DNA of 64,000 nucleotides, taken from contig CAZFEL010000001.1 in NCBI GenBank assembly GCA_964517675.1, forward strand, positions 1 through 64,000, in the 5' to 3' direction. Each line of letters opens with the position of its first letter. Within the stretch, counting starts at the first letter, position 1. A program made the translations under genes and the position numbers. A model generated the notes under the pieces. That model saw only the letters and a list, made by a program, of their open reading frames with translations. It did no database searches and was not told where the DNA came from. This DNA comes from Asbonarchaeum sp964517675 (GTDB lineage: Archaea; Nanohalarchaeota; Nanosalinia; Nanosalinales; Nanoanaerosalinaceae). Positions 7,731 to 15,517 of this stretch are shown piece by piece.

Positions 7731-8186
7731 CGGTTGATCACCTCTCCGTCGGCATTGAGGCAGGATATTTAAATAATTAATGTATTATGGAAAACTTCTT
7801 ATCAATCATTAACCATATGTCCATCAAAGTTAACACCGGCCCGTATCCGGATCGAGCACCCGGCCGACATCGGGGACCCCCTGCCGTGGTCGCGCCCCCA
7901 CCAGCCGCCCCAAGGGCAGGTAGGTACCTGTGCCGTTCCGCACCATCCAGCTCGCTCGGTCACCCGCCCCCGTCCCATCATGAATCCCTCTCGCATCTCA
8001 CATCTCACCCCGTGGCCCTCGCGTGCCTGTGTCCGGCAGCACCGGGCCCAGGCGCATCGTCGTCACGTCCCTCCAGGGCAGCGTGGTCGGCCGGACCGCT
8101 CGTGTGCCGGTACTTCTTTGTATCCGAGAAGCAGCGGGGACCGGCCCACCTTTTTTATACCTCGGCCCTCCTGACTGTGGTGCTGT
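7731..8186. other. Non-coding stretch upstream of tRNA-Asn
   Basis: 455 bp without a convincing gene. The left part (7760-7830) is very AT-rich and contains the promoter of the gene at 7164-7730. The rest is GC-rich with scattered short inverted repeats and no homology that I can recognise to RNase P, SRP or 5S RNA. The box TTTTTTATACC (8148-8158) is the promoter of the tRNA that follows. Confidence 0.5.
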
Positions 8187-8326
8187 GCCGGGGTAGCTTA
8201 GTAGGTAGAGCGCCGCGCTGTTACCGAACTGGCCGACCGGTCTGCTTGCAGACCGGTCCTGATGATCGAACTGTCTGCAGTTCGGCAGGTACGCGGTGGC
8301 CGCAGGTTCGAGCCCTGCCCCCGGCG
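8187..8326 (+). tRNA. tRNA-Asn(GTT) with a 67-nt intron
   Basis: The acceptor stem GCCGGGG (8187-8193) pairs with CCCCGGC (8319-8325), with discriminator G. The anticodon stem CCGCG/CGCGG flanks the loop CTGTTA|A with anticodon GTT. An intron at the canonical 37/38 position spans 8224-8290. Its ends pair (CCGAACTG with CAGTTCGG), giving the helix expected of an archaeal bulge-helix-bulge substrate, and it carries an internal 9-bp hairpin (GACCGGTCT/AGACCGGTC). The T-arm GCAGG-TTCGAGC-CCTGC is intact. The TATA box at 8148-8158 is about 30 nt upstream. Confidence 0.92.
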
Positions 8327-8390
8327 CTTTCCATCCGTTCTGTTCGCTGTCCTGGGGCACCATGGCCTGCCGGCCACGGTAGAAACCAGC

Positions 8391-9023
8391 CTAGACCACG
8401 AACACAAGCGCCAGCCCGGTGATAGACGTCAGGGCAAGGCCCGAGATGACCGTCGCACCGAGCTTCCTCGTCCCGATGAACAGCGCGATACCCGCCTTCA
8501 CGATGGTATTTGCCACTGCTGCAACAACGATTCCGGCAGCAGCCACACCTGGCGGTATCGACCCCTCGGCAGCCAGTTTCGAAAGCGTGATCGCCATAGC
8601 ATCGACATCAGCCAGCCCGGATATGAAAGCAGTCCCGTAGACTCCCGATGCCCCTGCTGTCGCGTGTGCGGACTCCGAGACAAGCAGTACAACAGCGAAG
8701 ACAGCGGCAAAGACTAGTGCCGGTTTGATACGGACAGGGTTCTTGATATCTGCCTCAATGTGTTCATCAAGATCGAGACGGAGGTACAGGACCCCGGCGA
8801 CGATCAGACCAACAGCCGTCATCCCCGCAAGCGGAACAGCGACCATCGGTACGAGCGAGGAGTTGATGACAGAGACCTCGATCAGGGCACCGATCCCGCC
8901 AGCGATGGCCACCTGGAAGGCGATGCTCAGATCAATGATGCGAACGGTTCGACCATCGGCACGCAGGTGTCTGTGTGATCCGTGTTTAAAACGGCATCGA
9001 CCCCTACAGGACCCCTGCATCAT
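8391..9023 (-). CDS. MgtC/SapB-DUF4010-like membrane protein, N-terminally truncated
   Basis: About six hydrophobic helices with sequence typical of the C-terminal DUF4010 half of MgtC-family membrane proteins (KPALVFAAVFAVVLLVSESA, then GTAFISGLADVDAMAITLSK, GTRKLGATVISGLAL). Full-length relatives are about 400 residues with an N-terminal MgtC domain; here only about 210 are present and that domain is absent. The ATG at 9023 is 25 nt from a TATA-like box at 9045-9052, but residues 1-30 look non-native. A second TATA (8984-8991) points to an out-of-frame ATG at 8956 that stops at once, so a frameshift or decay is possible. Confidence 0.6.
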   Translation of the reverse strand: MMQGSCRGRCRFKHGSHRHLRADGRTVRIIDLSIAFQVAIAGGIGALIEVSVINSSLVPMVAVPLAGMTAVGLIVAGVLYLRLDLDEHIEADIKNPVRIKPALVFAAVFAVVLLVSESAHATAGASGVYGTAFISGLADVDAMAITLSKLAAEGSIPPGVAAAGIVVAAVANTIVKAGIALFIGTRKLGATVISGLALTSITGLALVFVV

Positions 9024-9087
9024 CAAGGCACGACCGACAGGAGGCTTAAAAGCATTCACACGCAAGACCACCAGACGGTGACGACAC

Positions 9088-9672
9088 ATGGCGATGTATG
9101 AGACAGCGGATCTGGACCAGGCGCTCGGACTGGACCTTCCCAGGGACGAGGAGACAGTCGAGAGCTACGAACAAACACCGATAACGGACACAGCCGACGG
9201 CTACATCGTAAAGAACTACCACGGCTTCGATATCGCCGTCCTCGGAACCCCGACGGACACAGATATCACCATAAGCGGTGCCAACCCCGCCCACTATGCC
9301 ACTTTCGAGGACGATGACTACCAGGCCCACGCCGTCCTCTCACCACGACCGATGGACATGGACACGGCCTTCAGTCTGGACAAGGCCGATGTCGGGCCAG
9401 CAAGCGATGGCCTCCGATCCGATGACGACATCGAACTCGAGAAACGCGACCGGCCAGGCCCGGCCATCAGCGAGCTGATGGATGAACGAGAGGATATCCA
9501 CGATGCCGCGATCGAGCGGCTCGGCTTCTACGTGATCAATGAAGCGGACAGACCGGTCGGGGACGACCGACTGACAGACATCGCCGCCACCCTGACCGGT
9601 GAGGCGGCCATCGACGAGGACGTCCACGAACGCATGGAGGACCTTGCCCATCATTACGCCTGTAAGCGGTGA
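9088..9672 (+). CDS. Acidic protein of unknown function
   Basis: A 194-residue soluble, Asp/Glu-rich protein. The N-terminal half has a beta-rich look (GYIVKNYHGFDIAVLGTP, ITISGANPAHYATF) and the C-terminal half is helical. No catalytic motif is seen. GGTGA lies 7 nt before the ATG and the TATA-like CTTAAAAG at 9045-9052 lies about 40 nt upstream; that same box probably also drives the divergent gene at 8391-9023. It is followed after 4 nt by the gene at 9677, so the two form an operon. Confidence 0.6.
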   Translation: MAMYETADLDQALGLDLPRDEETVESYEQTPITDTADGYIVKNYHGFDIAVLGTPTDTDITISGANPAHYATFEDDDYQAHAVLSPRPMDMDTAFSLDKADVGPASDGLRSDDDIELEKRDRPGPAISELMDEREDIHDAAIERLGFYVINEADRPVGDDRLTDIAATLTGEAAIDEDVHERMEDLAHHYACKR

Positions 9673-9676
9673 GACG

Positions 9677-10021
9677 ATGACAGAACCAGACTACGACGAG
9701 ATGGACGAGGTCGAGCTTGCCCTCCGGCTCAACACCGTCGAGGCGGCGATGTACTGGACCAGCCACGATGCCGCCGACGGCAGGATCGAGCGCGATGTCA
9801 GCGACGAGCTCGAGGAACTCGAAAAGACCCGCCAGACCATCGCCGAGCATCTGCAAGACAGGACAGGGCTCGCAGACCACGATGCCCTCGCTGAGTACGT
9901 CAACGAGACCGTCGACCTGTACGAGGACACGATCGAACTGTACAGGAACGGTGATCTCAAGGACCCGACGGCAGACGAACAGCACATGATCGATACCTAC
10001 GAGAGACTCGATACCCTCTGA
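9677..10021 (+). CDS. Acidic helical protein of unknown function
   Basis: A 114-residue, probably all-helical acidic protein (EVELALRLNTVEAAMYW, then repeated Glu/Asp-rich amphipathic helices). It is translated just after the gene at 9088-9672, with a ribosome site GGTGAG that overlaps the upstream stop codon. No domain is recognised; a helical-bundle partner of the upstream protein is possible. Confidence 0.6.
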   Translation: MTEPDYDEMDEVELALRLNTVEAAMYWTSHDAADGRIERDVSDELEELEKTRQTIAEHLQDRTGLADHDALAEYVNETVDLYEDTIELYRNGDLKDPTADEQHMIDTYERLDTL

Positions 10022-10036
10022 GAAAAACCGGCCCGG

Positions 10037-10396
10037 TCACCGGAGCTCGATGGACGCAGGCTCCGGGAGCTCATCATCCAGCTCAGCGGTCTCCAGAGCC
10101 TCGCCTCGCTCCTGCTCGCGGTACTCAGCCCACTGCCGGGTGCGGACGGTCTGGCGTCCGTACTCGAGCTCGTACTCGATCACCACCGTCGGCCCCTGGA
10201 GCTTCGTGGAGAACGGATGGAACCGGCGGGGTCTGTCCTCGATGTATTTCTCGACATCCATATCGATACCATCCGGATCGCCGCCGTTGTCCTCCACGAT
10301 CGAGCGGTACTCCGCTGTAGCCTCCTCACAGACAGAACAGAACTCCTCCGGATCGACCTCGATCTCGTACGGGTCTGTAACGTCTTCGAACATCAT
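10037..10396 (-). CDS. Acidic protein with one CxxC pair, unknown function
   Basis: A 119-residue soluble acidic protein with one CxxC (EEFCSVCEEA), possibly metal-binding, and a beta-strand region TVVIEYELEYGRQTVRTRQW. The TATA-like box TTGAAATAC (10416-10424, minus strand) is about 25 nt before the paired ATGs at 10396 and 10393, so the mRNA is likely leaderless. It faces the gene at 9677-10021 tail to tail. Confidence 0.6.
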   Translation of the reverse strand: MMFEDVTDPYEIEVDPEEFCSVCEEATAEYRSIVEDNGGDPDGIDMDVEKYIEDRPRRFHPFSTKLQGPTVVIEYELEYGRQTVRTRQWAEYREQERGEALETAELDDELPEPASIELR

Positions 10397-10635
10397 CACC
10401 AGCATTGGACAGGACAGTATTTCAATGCAGAGGGGGCGGCCCAGGACGGTTCACGCGCGTGAACCCGATCCCCCGGCGTCGCCGGCGTCAGGACACCGAA
10501 TATCGATCCGAAAACCATCCCAGCGAGGATCTCCACGCCCAGGATCGGGACGCCGTCTTTCTCCAGCGGGCTGAGAAGATAGTTGGTCCCATAGACGATC
10601 GTCAGCGCCAGCACGAACTCGAATGTCAGCGCCAC
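10396..10635 (-). pseudogene. N-terminal fragment resembling a Kef/CPA2-type cation:proton antiporter
   Basis: The first 50 residues (ending GVEILAGMVFGSIFGVLTP) resemble the first two membrane segments of CPA2/Kef antiporters, which usually exceed 380 residues. The frame then runs through a perfect 18-bp palindrome (10448-10465) and into the promoter of the next gene, so only a fragment remains. A GTG start at 10635 sits 30 nt from the TATA-like TATTAAAA at 10661-10668. A short functional membrane peptide cannot be excluded. Confidence 0.45.
10448..10465. terminator. Perfect 18-bp palindrome
   Basis: GGTTCACGCGCGTGAACC is fully self-complementary and lies at the apparent break point of the antiporter fragment, just upstream of the promoter of the gene at 10037-10396. 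It could be a terminator stem or a protein-binding site; there is no T-run beside it. Confidence 0.4.
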
Positions 10636-10723
10636 TGCACCATGCGATGGCGGGACGGGATTTTAATACATCACCCGGCCGACCGACAGGCTTAAGTAGT
10701 TACCTCGAAGTACTAAAGGTGCG

Positions 10724-11467
10724 ATGGAGACATACATCCAGACCGATGCCTACACTGTACAGGCCTACAGCGCTTTAGACGAGGATATCGAAGCGCAGGC
10801 CCCGCCGTGGCTGCAGGACCTTGCGGACCCTGGACGGGACAGGACTCTTGAGGCAGCAGGACGCGTTCATCATACACTCGAGGATATGATCGATCAGTAT
10901 CCAATGGATAAGGACGTCACAATCGCCATCGGAGAGGCAACGGAACCGTTCATCAAGGACGAGATGGACGGGGCGACCGGTGGCAACTTCGGGATGACCT
11001 CGATCGTCTGTTACAGCCCGGAAGTCGATGGCTGGGCGGATGAGCTGGGGACAGCGACAGCACACGAGTACGCCCACGGATCCTATATCGAGCAGGCCAG
11101 AGAAATCGGTCAGGGCGATGGCGTGTACAGGAAATGGCAGCAGGTCCTGCTGGAAGCCCACGGCATGCATATCACGGACAGGATAACCGACAGCGACCCG
11201 CCATGGCGTGGTGCGGTCGATGAGGACTACATGACGCGGAGAAAAGAGGATATACACGAGGAACTGAACGAGCCCGCAGTCTGGACCGATACTGATGAGG
11301 ACGGGCTGCCGTTTTTCGGCGGTGGAGGCGACTGGCAGCGCTGGACCGGCTACAGCCTCGCCTGGCGGCTCGGCGACCATCTCCTGGAGGACAAGGAACT
11401 CTCGGACCTGCCAGCGATGACATACGAGGAGACCTGCGATGCCGTCGACGATCTCCTGTCGTCCTGA
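10724..11467 (+). CDS. Gluzincin-like metallopeptidase (DUF2268-like)
   Basis: A 247-residue cytoplasmic protein with the zinc motif HEYAH (HExxH, residues about 114-118) inside TATAHEYAHGSY, followed about 30 residues later by LLEAHGMHITDRI, which can supply the third ligand (Glu). The order and spacing resemble the DUF2268 family of predicted Zn proteases. There is no signal peptide. A TATA-like box (CTTAAGTA, 10691-10698) lies 27 nt before the ATG. Substrate unknown. Confidence 0.65.
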   Translation: METYIQTDAYTVQAYSALDEDIEAQAPPWLQDLADPGRDRTLEAAGRVHHTLEDMIDQYPMDKDVTIAIGEATEPFIKDEMDGATGGNFGMTSIVCYSPEVDGWADELGTATAHEYAHGSYIEQAREIGQGDGVYRKWQQVLLEAHGMHITDRITDSDPPWRGAVDEDYMTRRKEDIHEELNEPAVWTDTDEDGLPFFGGGGDWQRWTGYSLAWRLGDHLLEDKELSDLPAMTYEETCDAVDDLLSS

Positions 11468-12124
11468 TCAAGCTACATCGATCGCTTCTCCTGTCGCATC
11501 AGCCTGGCTCGTCTCGTAGATGACATCCGCAACCTTCGACGGCTCGTCTCCCTCGAAGCCCGTCATTGCGGTCTTTGTCCTCCGCGGACAGACGGCATTC
11601 ACAGTAACATCGTCCAGCTCCGTCGCGACAGCATCACTGAACCGGATGACCGCCGCCTTCGACCCGCAGTACGCAGCAAGGCCCGGGGATCCGTTTTTCC
11701 CGGCCACGGATGCGATGTTGACGATCGAAGCATCCTCCGCCAGGTGCTCGAGAGAGGCTTGCGTGCAGTGAAAGACACCGTAGACGTTGACCCGCATGAT
11801 GGTATCGAAGGTCTCGACGTCCATCTCCCCAATCGGGGCGGTCTCGGCGATCCCTGCGTTGTTGACGATGACATCGATCATGCCCATCCGCGCCCTGACC
11901 ATCTCGAAGGCCCGGTCGACCTGCTCGCGGTCCGTGACATCCGCCTGGACGAAGGTAGCGGTCCCGGCGTCCTGCTGGATGAGCTGGTGGGTCGGTGTGC
12001 CACCCTCCCGCGGTTCCTCCTGCCTATCAAGGACGGCGACCTGGTAGCCCTCCTCGTGGAACCGCTGACATGTTTCCCTACCGATACCGGATGACCCGCC
12101 CGTGACAAGAACTGTCCGCGTCAT
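11468..12124 (-). CDS. Short-chain dehydrogenase/reductase
   Basis: A 218-residue classical SDR. The cofactor loop TGGSSGIGRE is at residues 8-17, NNAG near 88, a Ser in NIASVAGKNG near 138, and the catalytic YCGSK (YxxxK) near 151. This is somewhat short for the family (about 250), with the C-terminal substrate-binding region reduced, so the substrate cannot be guessed. The start is 27 nt from the TATA-like CTTAAT (12147-12152, minus strand). It converges on the metallopeptidase gene, with adjoining stops. Confidence 0.85.
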   Translation of the reverse strand: MTRTVLVTGGSSGIGRETCQRFHEEGYQVAVLDRQEEPREGGTPTHQLIQQDAGTATFVQADVTDREQVDRAFEMVRARMGMIDVIVNNAGIAETAPIGEMDVETFDTIMRVNVYGVFHCTQASLEHLAEDASIVNIASVAGKNGSPGLAAYCGSKAAVIRFSDAVATELDDVTVNAVCPRRTKTAMTGFEGDEPSKVADVIYETSQADATGEAIDVA

Positions 12125-12168
12125 ACAGCAGGTTCAGGGCCGAGCATTAAGACGGTTTCGGCCCATGA

Positions 12169-12648
12169 TCAGAGCCCGTCCAGCCCGACAGCCTCGAGGT
12201 GCTCGTCATAGTCGTCCACATCATCGAGATCGGGGTACTCCCGTTCGAGGTCGATCGCAGCGAGGGGCTCCCTGTCGGTCCGCTCGGTGACCTGCTCAAG
12301 CACATCGAGGGTCACCGCTACCGCGACATAGGCATCATCGAGGGCGTTGTAGAAGTCATCGATATCCCTGTCCGCCGCCGGCATCACATGGGTGTCACGA
12401 CGCCTGTCATAGATCACGTCCTCATAGAGCCCATCATCGAACCGTTCATCGGCCTCCTCCAGCTGGGTGGCGATATCGCGCTCGTACCGGTCGAGCTCGG
12501 CCGCATCGAGGGCCATCCCGGAACCGTGATCGTCCGGTTCGGCTGTCTGGTCGATGGCACCGACGTACTCGATAGCCAAGGACAGTGCGGCCTCTGCCTC
12601 CCGCCTGGCCGTGTCGGCCATGTCATCGTAGAGGCGTCGTGATTGCAT
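12169..12648 (-). CDS. Acidic helical protein of unknown function
   Basis: A 159-residue, strongly acidic, helical protein (RREAEAALSLAIEYVGAI; LEREYPDLDDVDDYDEHL). No known motif. The ATG at 12648 is centred 27 nt from TTTAAA (12674-12679), consistent with leaderless expression. The gene is divergent from the one at 12723, each having its own TATA-like box in the 74-bp gap. Confidence 0.6.
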   Translation of the reverse strand: MQSRRLYDDMADTARREAEAALSLAIEYVGAIDQTAEPDDHGSGMALDAAELDRYERDIATQLEEADERFDDGLYEDVIYDRRRDTHVMPAADRDIDDFYNALDDAYVAVAVTLDVLEQVTERTDREPLAAIDLEREYPDLDDVDDYDEHLEAVGLDGL

Positions 12649-12722
12649 GGTAACATCATGTCGACGGCGCTGTTTAAAGCTTCGGGACCGGATATTAAAC
12701 AGTGGCGGGATACCCTCCGGAT

Positions 12723-13136
12723 ATGCGCGAACTGAAACAGGCCATAGCGAAGCTACAGTCCGGCGGTTCTGCGGACGGGACAACGACCTACGGCAACGTC
12801 GACCTGCCATACGAGGTGCCCGGCGATGAGCTGGTCCAGAAGGCGACCGATGCCCTCGAGGCATTCGCCCGGGATGAAAGCTACACAACAGACGTCCAGG
12901 AACGGCGGCAGCGATATCTCCCGGACAAGGACAGGCAGATCCTCGAATCGAGCCGGCTCGAGGCACGTTCGAGGAAAGGCATCCACCGGAAACTGTTCAC
13001 CGGATCCAGAGAGGGATTTTTCCTCCATATCGATCACGAGCGGTCCTACGATGAGGTCGGTATCGATACCATCGGCGGCACGGTCCCCGAGAGCGACATC
13101 GATGCCTTCGTTGAACACCTGTACGAGCAGTTCTGA
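12723..13136 (+). CDS. Conserved-looking acidic protein of unknown function
   Basis: A 137-residue protein with an N-terminal helix (MRELKQAIAKLQSG), a proteolysis-resistant-looking middle, and a C-terminal part with HIDHERSYDEVGIDTI. No family recognised. The start at 12723 fits the TATA-like ATATTAAAC centred 27 nt upstream; the longer frame from 12702 would overlap the promoter spacer. Confidence 0.6.
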   Translation: MRELKQAIAKLQSGGSADGTTTYGNVDLPYEVPGDELVQKATDALEAFARDESYTTDVQERRQRYLPDKDRQILESSRLEARSRKGIHRKLFTGSREGFFLHIDHERSYDEVGIDTIGGTVPESDIDAFVEHLYEQF

Positions 13137-13179
13137 GACAGACACAACCTTTATCTACCTATCAGCCCCCACTCCAATC

Positions 13180-13383
13180 ATGGACCTGCTCGAGCGACTG
13201 GCACAGCAGTACAGCAATGCCACAGGGCGGGCCAGGGAGCTGGCATCACAGGTCATCCACAGCAACGTGTTGCCCGTGAAGACACAGGGCGTCATCGAGC
13301 TCGCCGCGATGCCAATCATCGATGTCAACGAGCGACTGGCAACAACACTGCGTTCACGGCTGCGTGAATCTTCAGAGATTTAA
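13180..13383 (+). CDS. Small helical protein of unknown function
   Basis: A 67-residue helical protein (MDLLERLAQQYSNATGRARE; later VIELAAMPIIDVNERLATTL). The ATG at 13180 follows the TATA-like CCTTTATCT by 27 nt. The next small gene, at 13407, has its own TATA overlapping this stop codon. Function unknown. Confidence 0.55.
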   Translation: MDLLERLAQQYSNATGRARELASQVIHSNVLPVKTQGVIELAAMPIIDVNERLATTLRSRLRESSEI

Positions 13384-13406
13384 ACCAGCCCATCCAATCA
13401 GCCCCC

Positions 13407-13583
13407 ATGGTCCAGCAGTCCATCCTGATCGGCACCGGGCTCATCGTCCTCGGGCTCGCAGGCCTGTTCGTGCTTCTCCGCCGACTGCGGCGACTGCGGG
13501 CCGAGCGCAGGGATGCCGACCGGAAGATAGCCGAGCTCGAGACCGAGATAGCCGATCTCCCGGACTCCGAGAGGGATGAGTGA
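13407..13583 (+). CDS. 58-residue single-pass membrane protein
   Basis: One N-terminal membrane helix (ILIGTGLIVLGLAGLFVLL) followed by a charged helix rich in Arg and Glu (RRLRAERRDADRKIAELETE), so it probably sits in the membrane with a cytoplasmic coiled coil. The TATA-like ATTTAAACC at 13378-13386 is about 25 nt before the ATG. Function unknown. Confidence 0.6.
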   Translation: MVQQSILIGTGLIVLGLAGLFVLLRRLRRLRAERRDADRKIAELETEIADLPDSERDE

Positions 13584-13660
13584 TCTCATCACCCCGAAAA
13601 AGCCTCGTGCACGACACAAGACACGGGACAGTTTTTAAGTGTCACCAGGAAAGGACAAGC

Positions 13661-14452
13661 ATGGACAACCTCGGTGACATCTTCCTCATCGGCGAACAGC
13701 ACACCAACGAAGCCCACGCGCAGGCCCAGCGGGCGATCATCGAGGACCTCGAACCCGATGTCGTCCTGCGTGAGGGGTTCAACGACAGGGACTGGGACGA
13801 GATCGAGGAGACCGTCGACCAGATAGGGACGACCTACAGCCTGCAGCGCCTCGATTCAACCCTTCAGGAACGGTACGGTATCGATGCATCATTCGATGAC
13901 GTCCACGATGATCTGTACCACAAGCCATGGCCCGACATGGATCCCAGCGATATCCTCACCCTCTCCAATACCGCCAAGGAGATAGCACAGGACTACAGCG
14001 AGACCAGCGACGACGGCCCCATCGACCTCCTCAAGATGGCCGCAGAGAAGTACAGGATCTACCACGACGTCGCCGTCTCCCCATCCAGCACCGCCGTCCA
14101 TCGGTCCATGCTCGCCGTCCACGATCTCAGGCAGGACGGGATCGAGACAACGGTCCGGGGCTGTGACATCGATAAACAGGCCCACATCGAGGACCTGGAC
14201 AAGGACAAGATCGAGGACGCGTTCATGGACGAGGAACTCATCGAGGCCCGGGAGGACACGATGGCCGACCGCATCATGGAGGCAGCCGACGAGAGCAAGA
14301 CCGTCATCGGGGTCATCGGCCGGTACCATCACCGTGGTGTCCGCGAGCGACTCGAGGCCGAGAGGTACGATATCGACGGCGGTATCATGCCCGGCACATC
14401 AGGGCAAAGTGATGCGTACGGGGAAAGCGTCATCGCACAGTATGAGACATAG
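13661..14452 (+). CDS. TraB/Tiki-fold (GEQH) protein
   Basis: A 263-residue acidic protein with the signature IFLIGEQHTNEAHAQAQRAI at its start, an arrangement seen in TraB/PrgY/Tiki-type putative metalloproteases (GExH). Near the end, KTVIGVIGRYHHRGVRERLE supplies a second His-containing motif typical of the fold. There is no membrane segment. It is a distant paralogue of the protein at 43899-44885 (GEDHLH near the start and VGDGHLG near the end). The start is 26 nt from the TATA-like TTTTTAAG (13632-13639). Activity is unproven for the family. Confidence 0.6.
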   Translation: MDNLGDIFLIGEQHTNEAHAQAQRAIIEDLEPDVVLREGFNDRDWDEIEETVDQIGTTYSLQRLDSTLQERYGIDASFDDVHDDLYHKPWPDMDPSDILTLSNTAKEIAQDYSETSDDGPIDLLKMAAEKYRIYHDVAVSPSSTAVHRSMLAVHDLRQDGIETTVRGCDIDKQAHIEDLDKDKIEDAFMDEELIEAREDTMADRIMEAADESKTVIGVIGRYHHRGVRERLEAERYDIDGGIMPGTSGQSDAYGESVIAQYET

Positions 14453-14475
14453 AAAGAAAGAGAGAAAGGGTGCGG

Positions 14476-14964
14476 CTACCGGACGTGGCTGACATCCGAC
14501 CGCGTGTAATCGTGGACCTCGCTCTCGTCGAACCAGATCGCGACCTCGTCGTTAGCCTCTTCGAGGTTGCCAGAGGCGTGGACGATGTTCTTGACCGCCT
14601 TGCCCTCCTCATCAGCGTGATCAAAGGAGACATGAGCGAAATCGCCACGGATGGTCCCCGGCTGGGCTTCCTTCGGAGCGGTCTCACCGACGAGCTTCCG
14701 GACGTTCTCGACAGCGTTGACACCCTCCAGCACCATCGCGACGATCGGTCCCTCCTGCATGAACTCCTTCAGACCCTGGTAGAAGTCCTTGTCCACGTGC
14801 TCGGAGTAATGATCCTGCAGGATATCATCGTCCGCCTGGACCATCTTCATCGCCGACAGCCGCATGCCGGACCGCTCGAACCGTTTGATCACATCCCCGA
14901 CGATGCCACGCTGGACAGCGTCAGGCTTCAGCGCCACGAACGTTCGTTCTAGATGCTCAGTCAT
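14476..14964 (-). CDS. ndk: Nucleoside diphosphate kinase
   Basis: A 162-residue NDK: TFVALKPDAVQRG at the start, and the active-site His in KNIVHASGNLEEAN (usually NIIHGSD), followed by the EVAIWF end segment. It transfers the gamma phosphate between NTPs and NDPs through phosphohistidine. The family is normally about 150 residues, and the extra tail is acidic. It is the second gene of an operon, 4 nt after a Cys-rich membrane-anchored protein gene. Confidence 0.95.
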   Translation of the reverse strand: MTEHLERTFVALKPDAVQRGIVGDVIKRFERSGMRLSAMKMVQADDDILQDHYSEHVDKDFYQGLKEFMQEGPIVAMVLEGVNAVENVRKLVGETAPKEAQPGTIRGDFAHVSFDHADEEGKAVKNIVHASGNLEEANDEVAIWFDESEVHDYTRSDVSHVR

Positions 14965-14968
14965 ACTA

Positions 14969-15388
14969 TCACCGGATATCGTCCCACTCCTGGACAGGGG
15001 GATACGTCTGATCGCACCCGAGCAGTGTTATCCGTTCATCCTCCTCGGCCCACTGGCTGCAGGTCCTGTTCTTGTATGTCGCCTCCTCGGCCCACGACGT
15101 CCCCTCGTGATCGCCCTTACAGAGGTTGTACGCCTGCACACCGCATTCTGCCTCGACCATGCGATACGCATCGACCTGGGAGATATTGTAACACTGCGTC
15201 GAGCGCTGCTCGACCCCGATACACTGGCCCGATACCTCATAGCCGGAACAGGACAGATCAGTATCGCAGTACCCAAAATCCATCGCATCTCCCTTATCCA
15301 GGGCGACGTTGTGTGCCCCCGCCATGCCGGCAAGGATGAGGACCATCACGCCGATGTAGAGATAATCCCTGTCGAGGCCGGACATCAT
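14969..15388 (-). CDS. Membrane-anchored Cys-rich extracellular protein
   Basis: A 139-residue protein: one N-terminal membrane helix (YLYIGVMVLILAGMAGA) and an outside domain with eight cysteines (for example YCDTDLSCSG, ECGVQ, LCKGD), likely four disulfides. A TATA-like box (TTTTAATAAT on the plus strand, near 15411) is about 27 nt from the double ATG at 15388/15385. It is co-transcribed with ndk. Disulfide formation would fit the DsbA-like proteins of this genome. Function unknown. Confidence 0.65.
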   Translation of the reverse strand: MMSGLDRDYLYIGVMVLILAGMAGAHNVALDKGDAMDFGYCDTDLSCSGYEVSGQCIGVEQRSTQCYNISQVDAYRMVEAECGVQAYNLCKGDHEGTSWAEEATYKNRTCSQWAEEDERITLLGCDQTYPPVQEWDDIR

Positions 15389-15517
15389 ACAGCGGAGATG
15401 GCGAGCAACTTTTAATAATGTGGCAGGGACCGGCGACGTACATAACAGCGTGATGAAACGGAGAGGTCCGCCGGCAACGCATTTAATACTTGCAGCCCCA
15501 CTGCTTTCCGTCTACCT

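Noticed and set aside
7840..8150. RNase P or SRP RNA in the GC-rich non-coding stretch
   Set aside because: None of the conserved core motifs of either RNA could be found on either strand.
14953..15415. Plus-strand open frames opposite ndk and the Cys-rich protein gene
   Set aside because: They are shadows of minus-strand genes, with Arg/Pro-rich composition unlike the acidic proteins of this genome.
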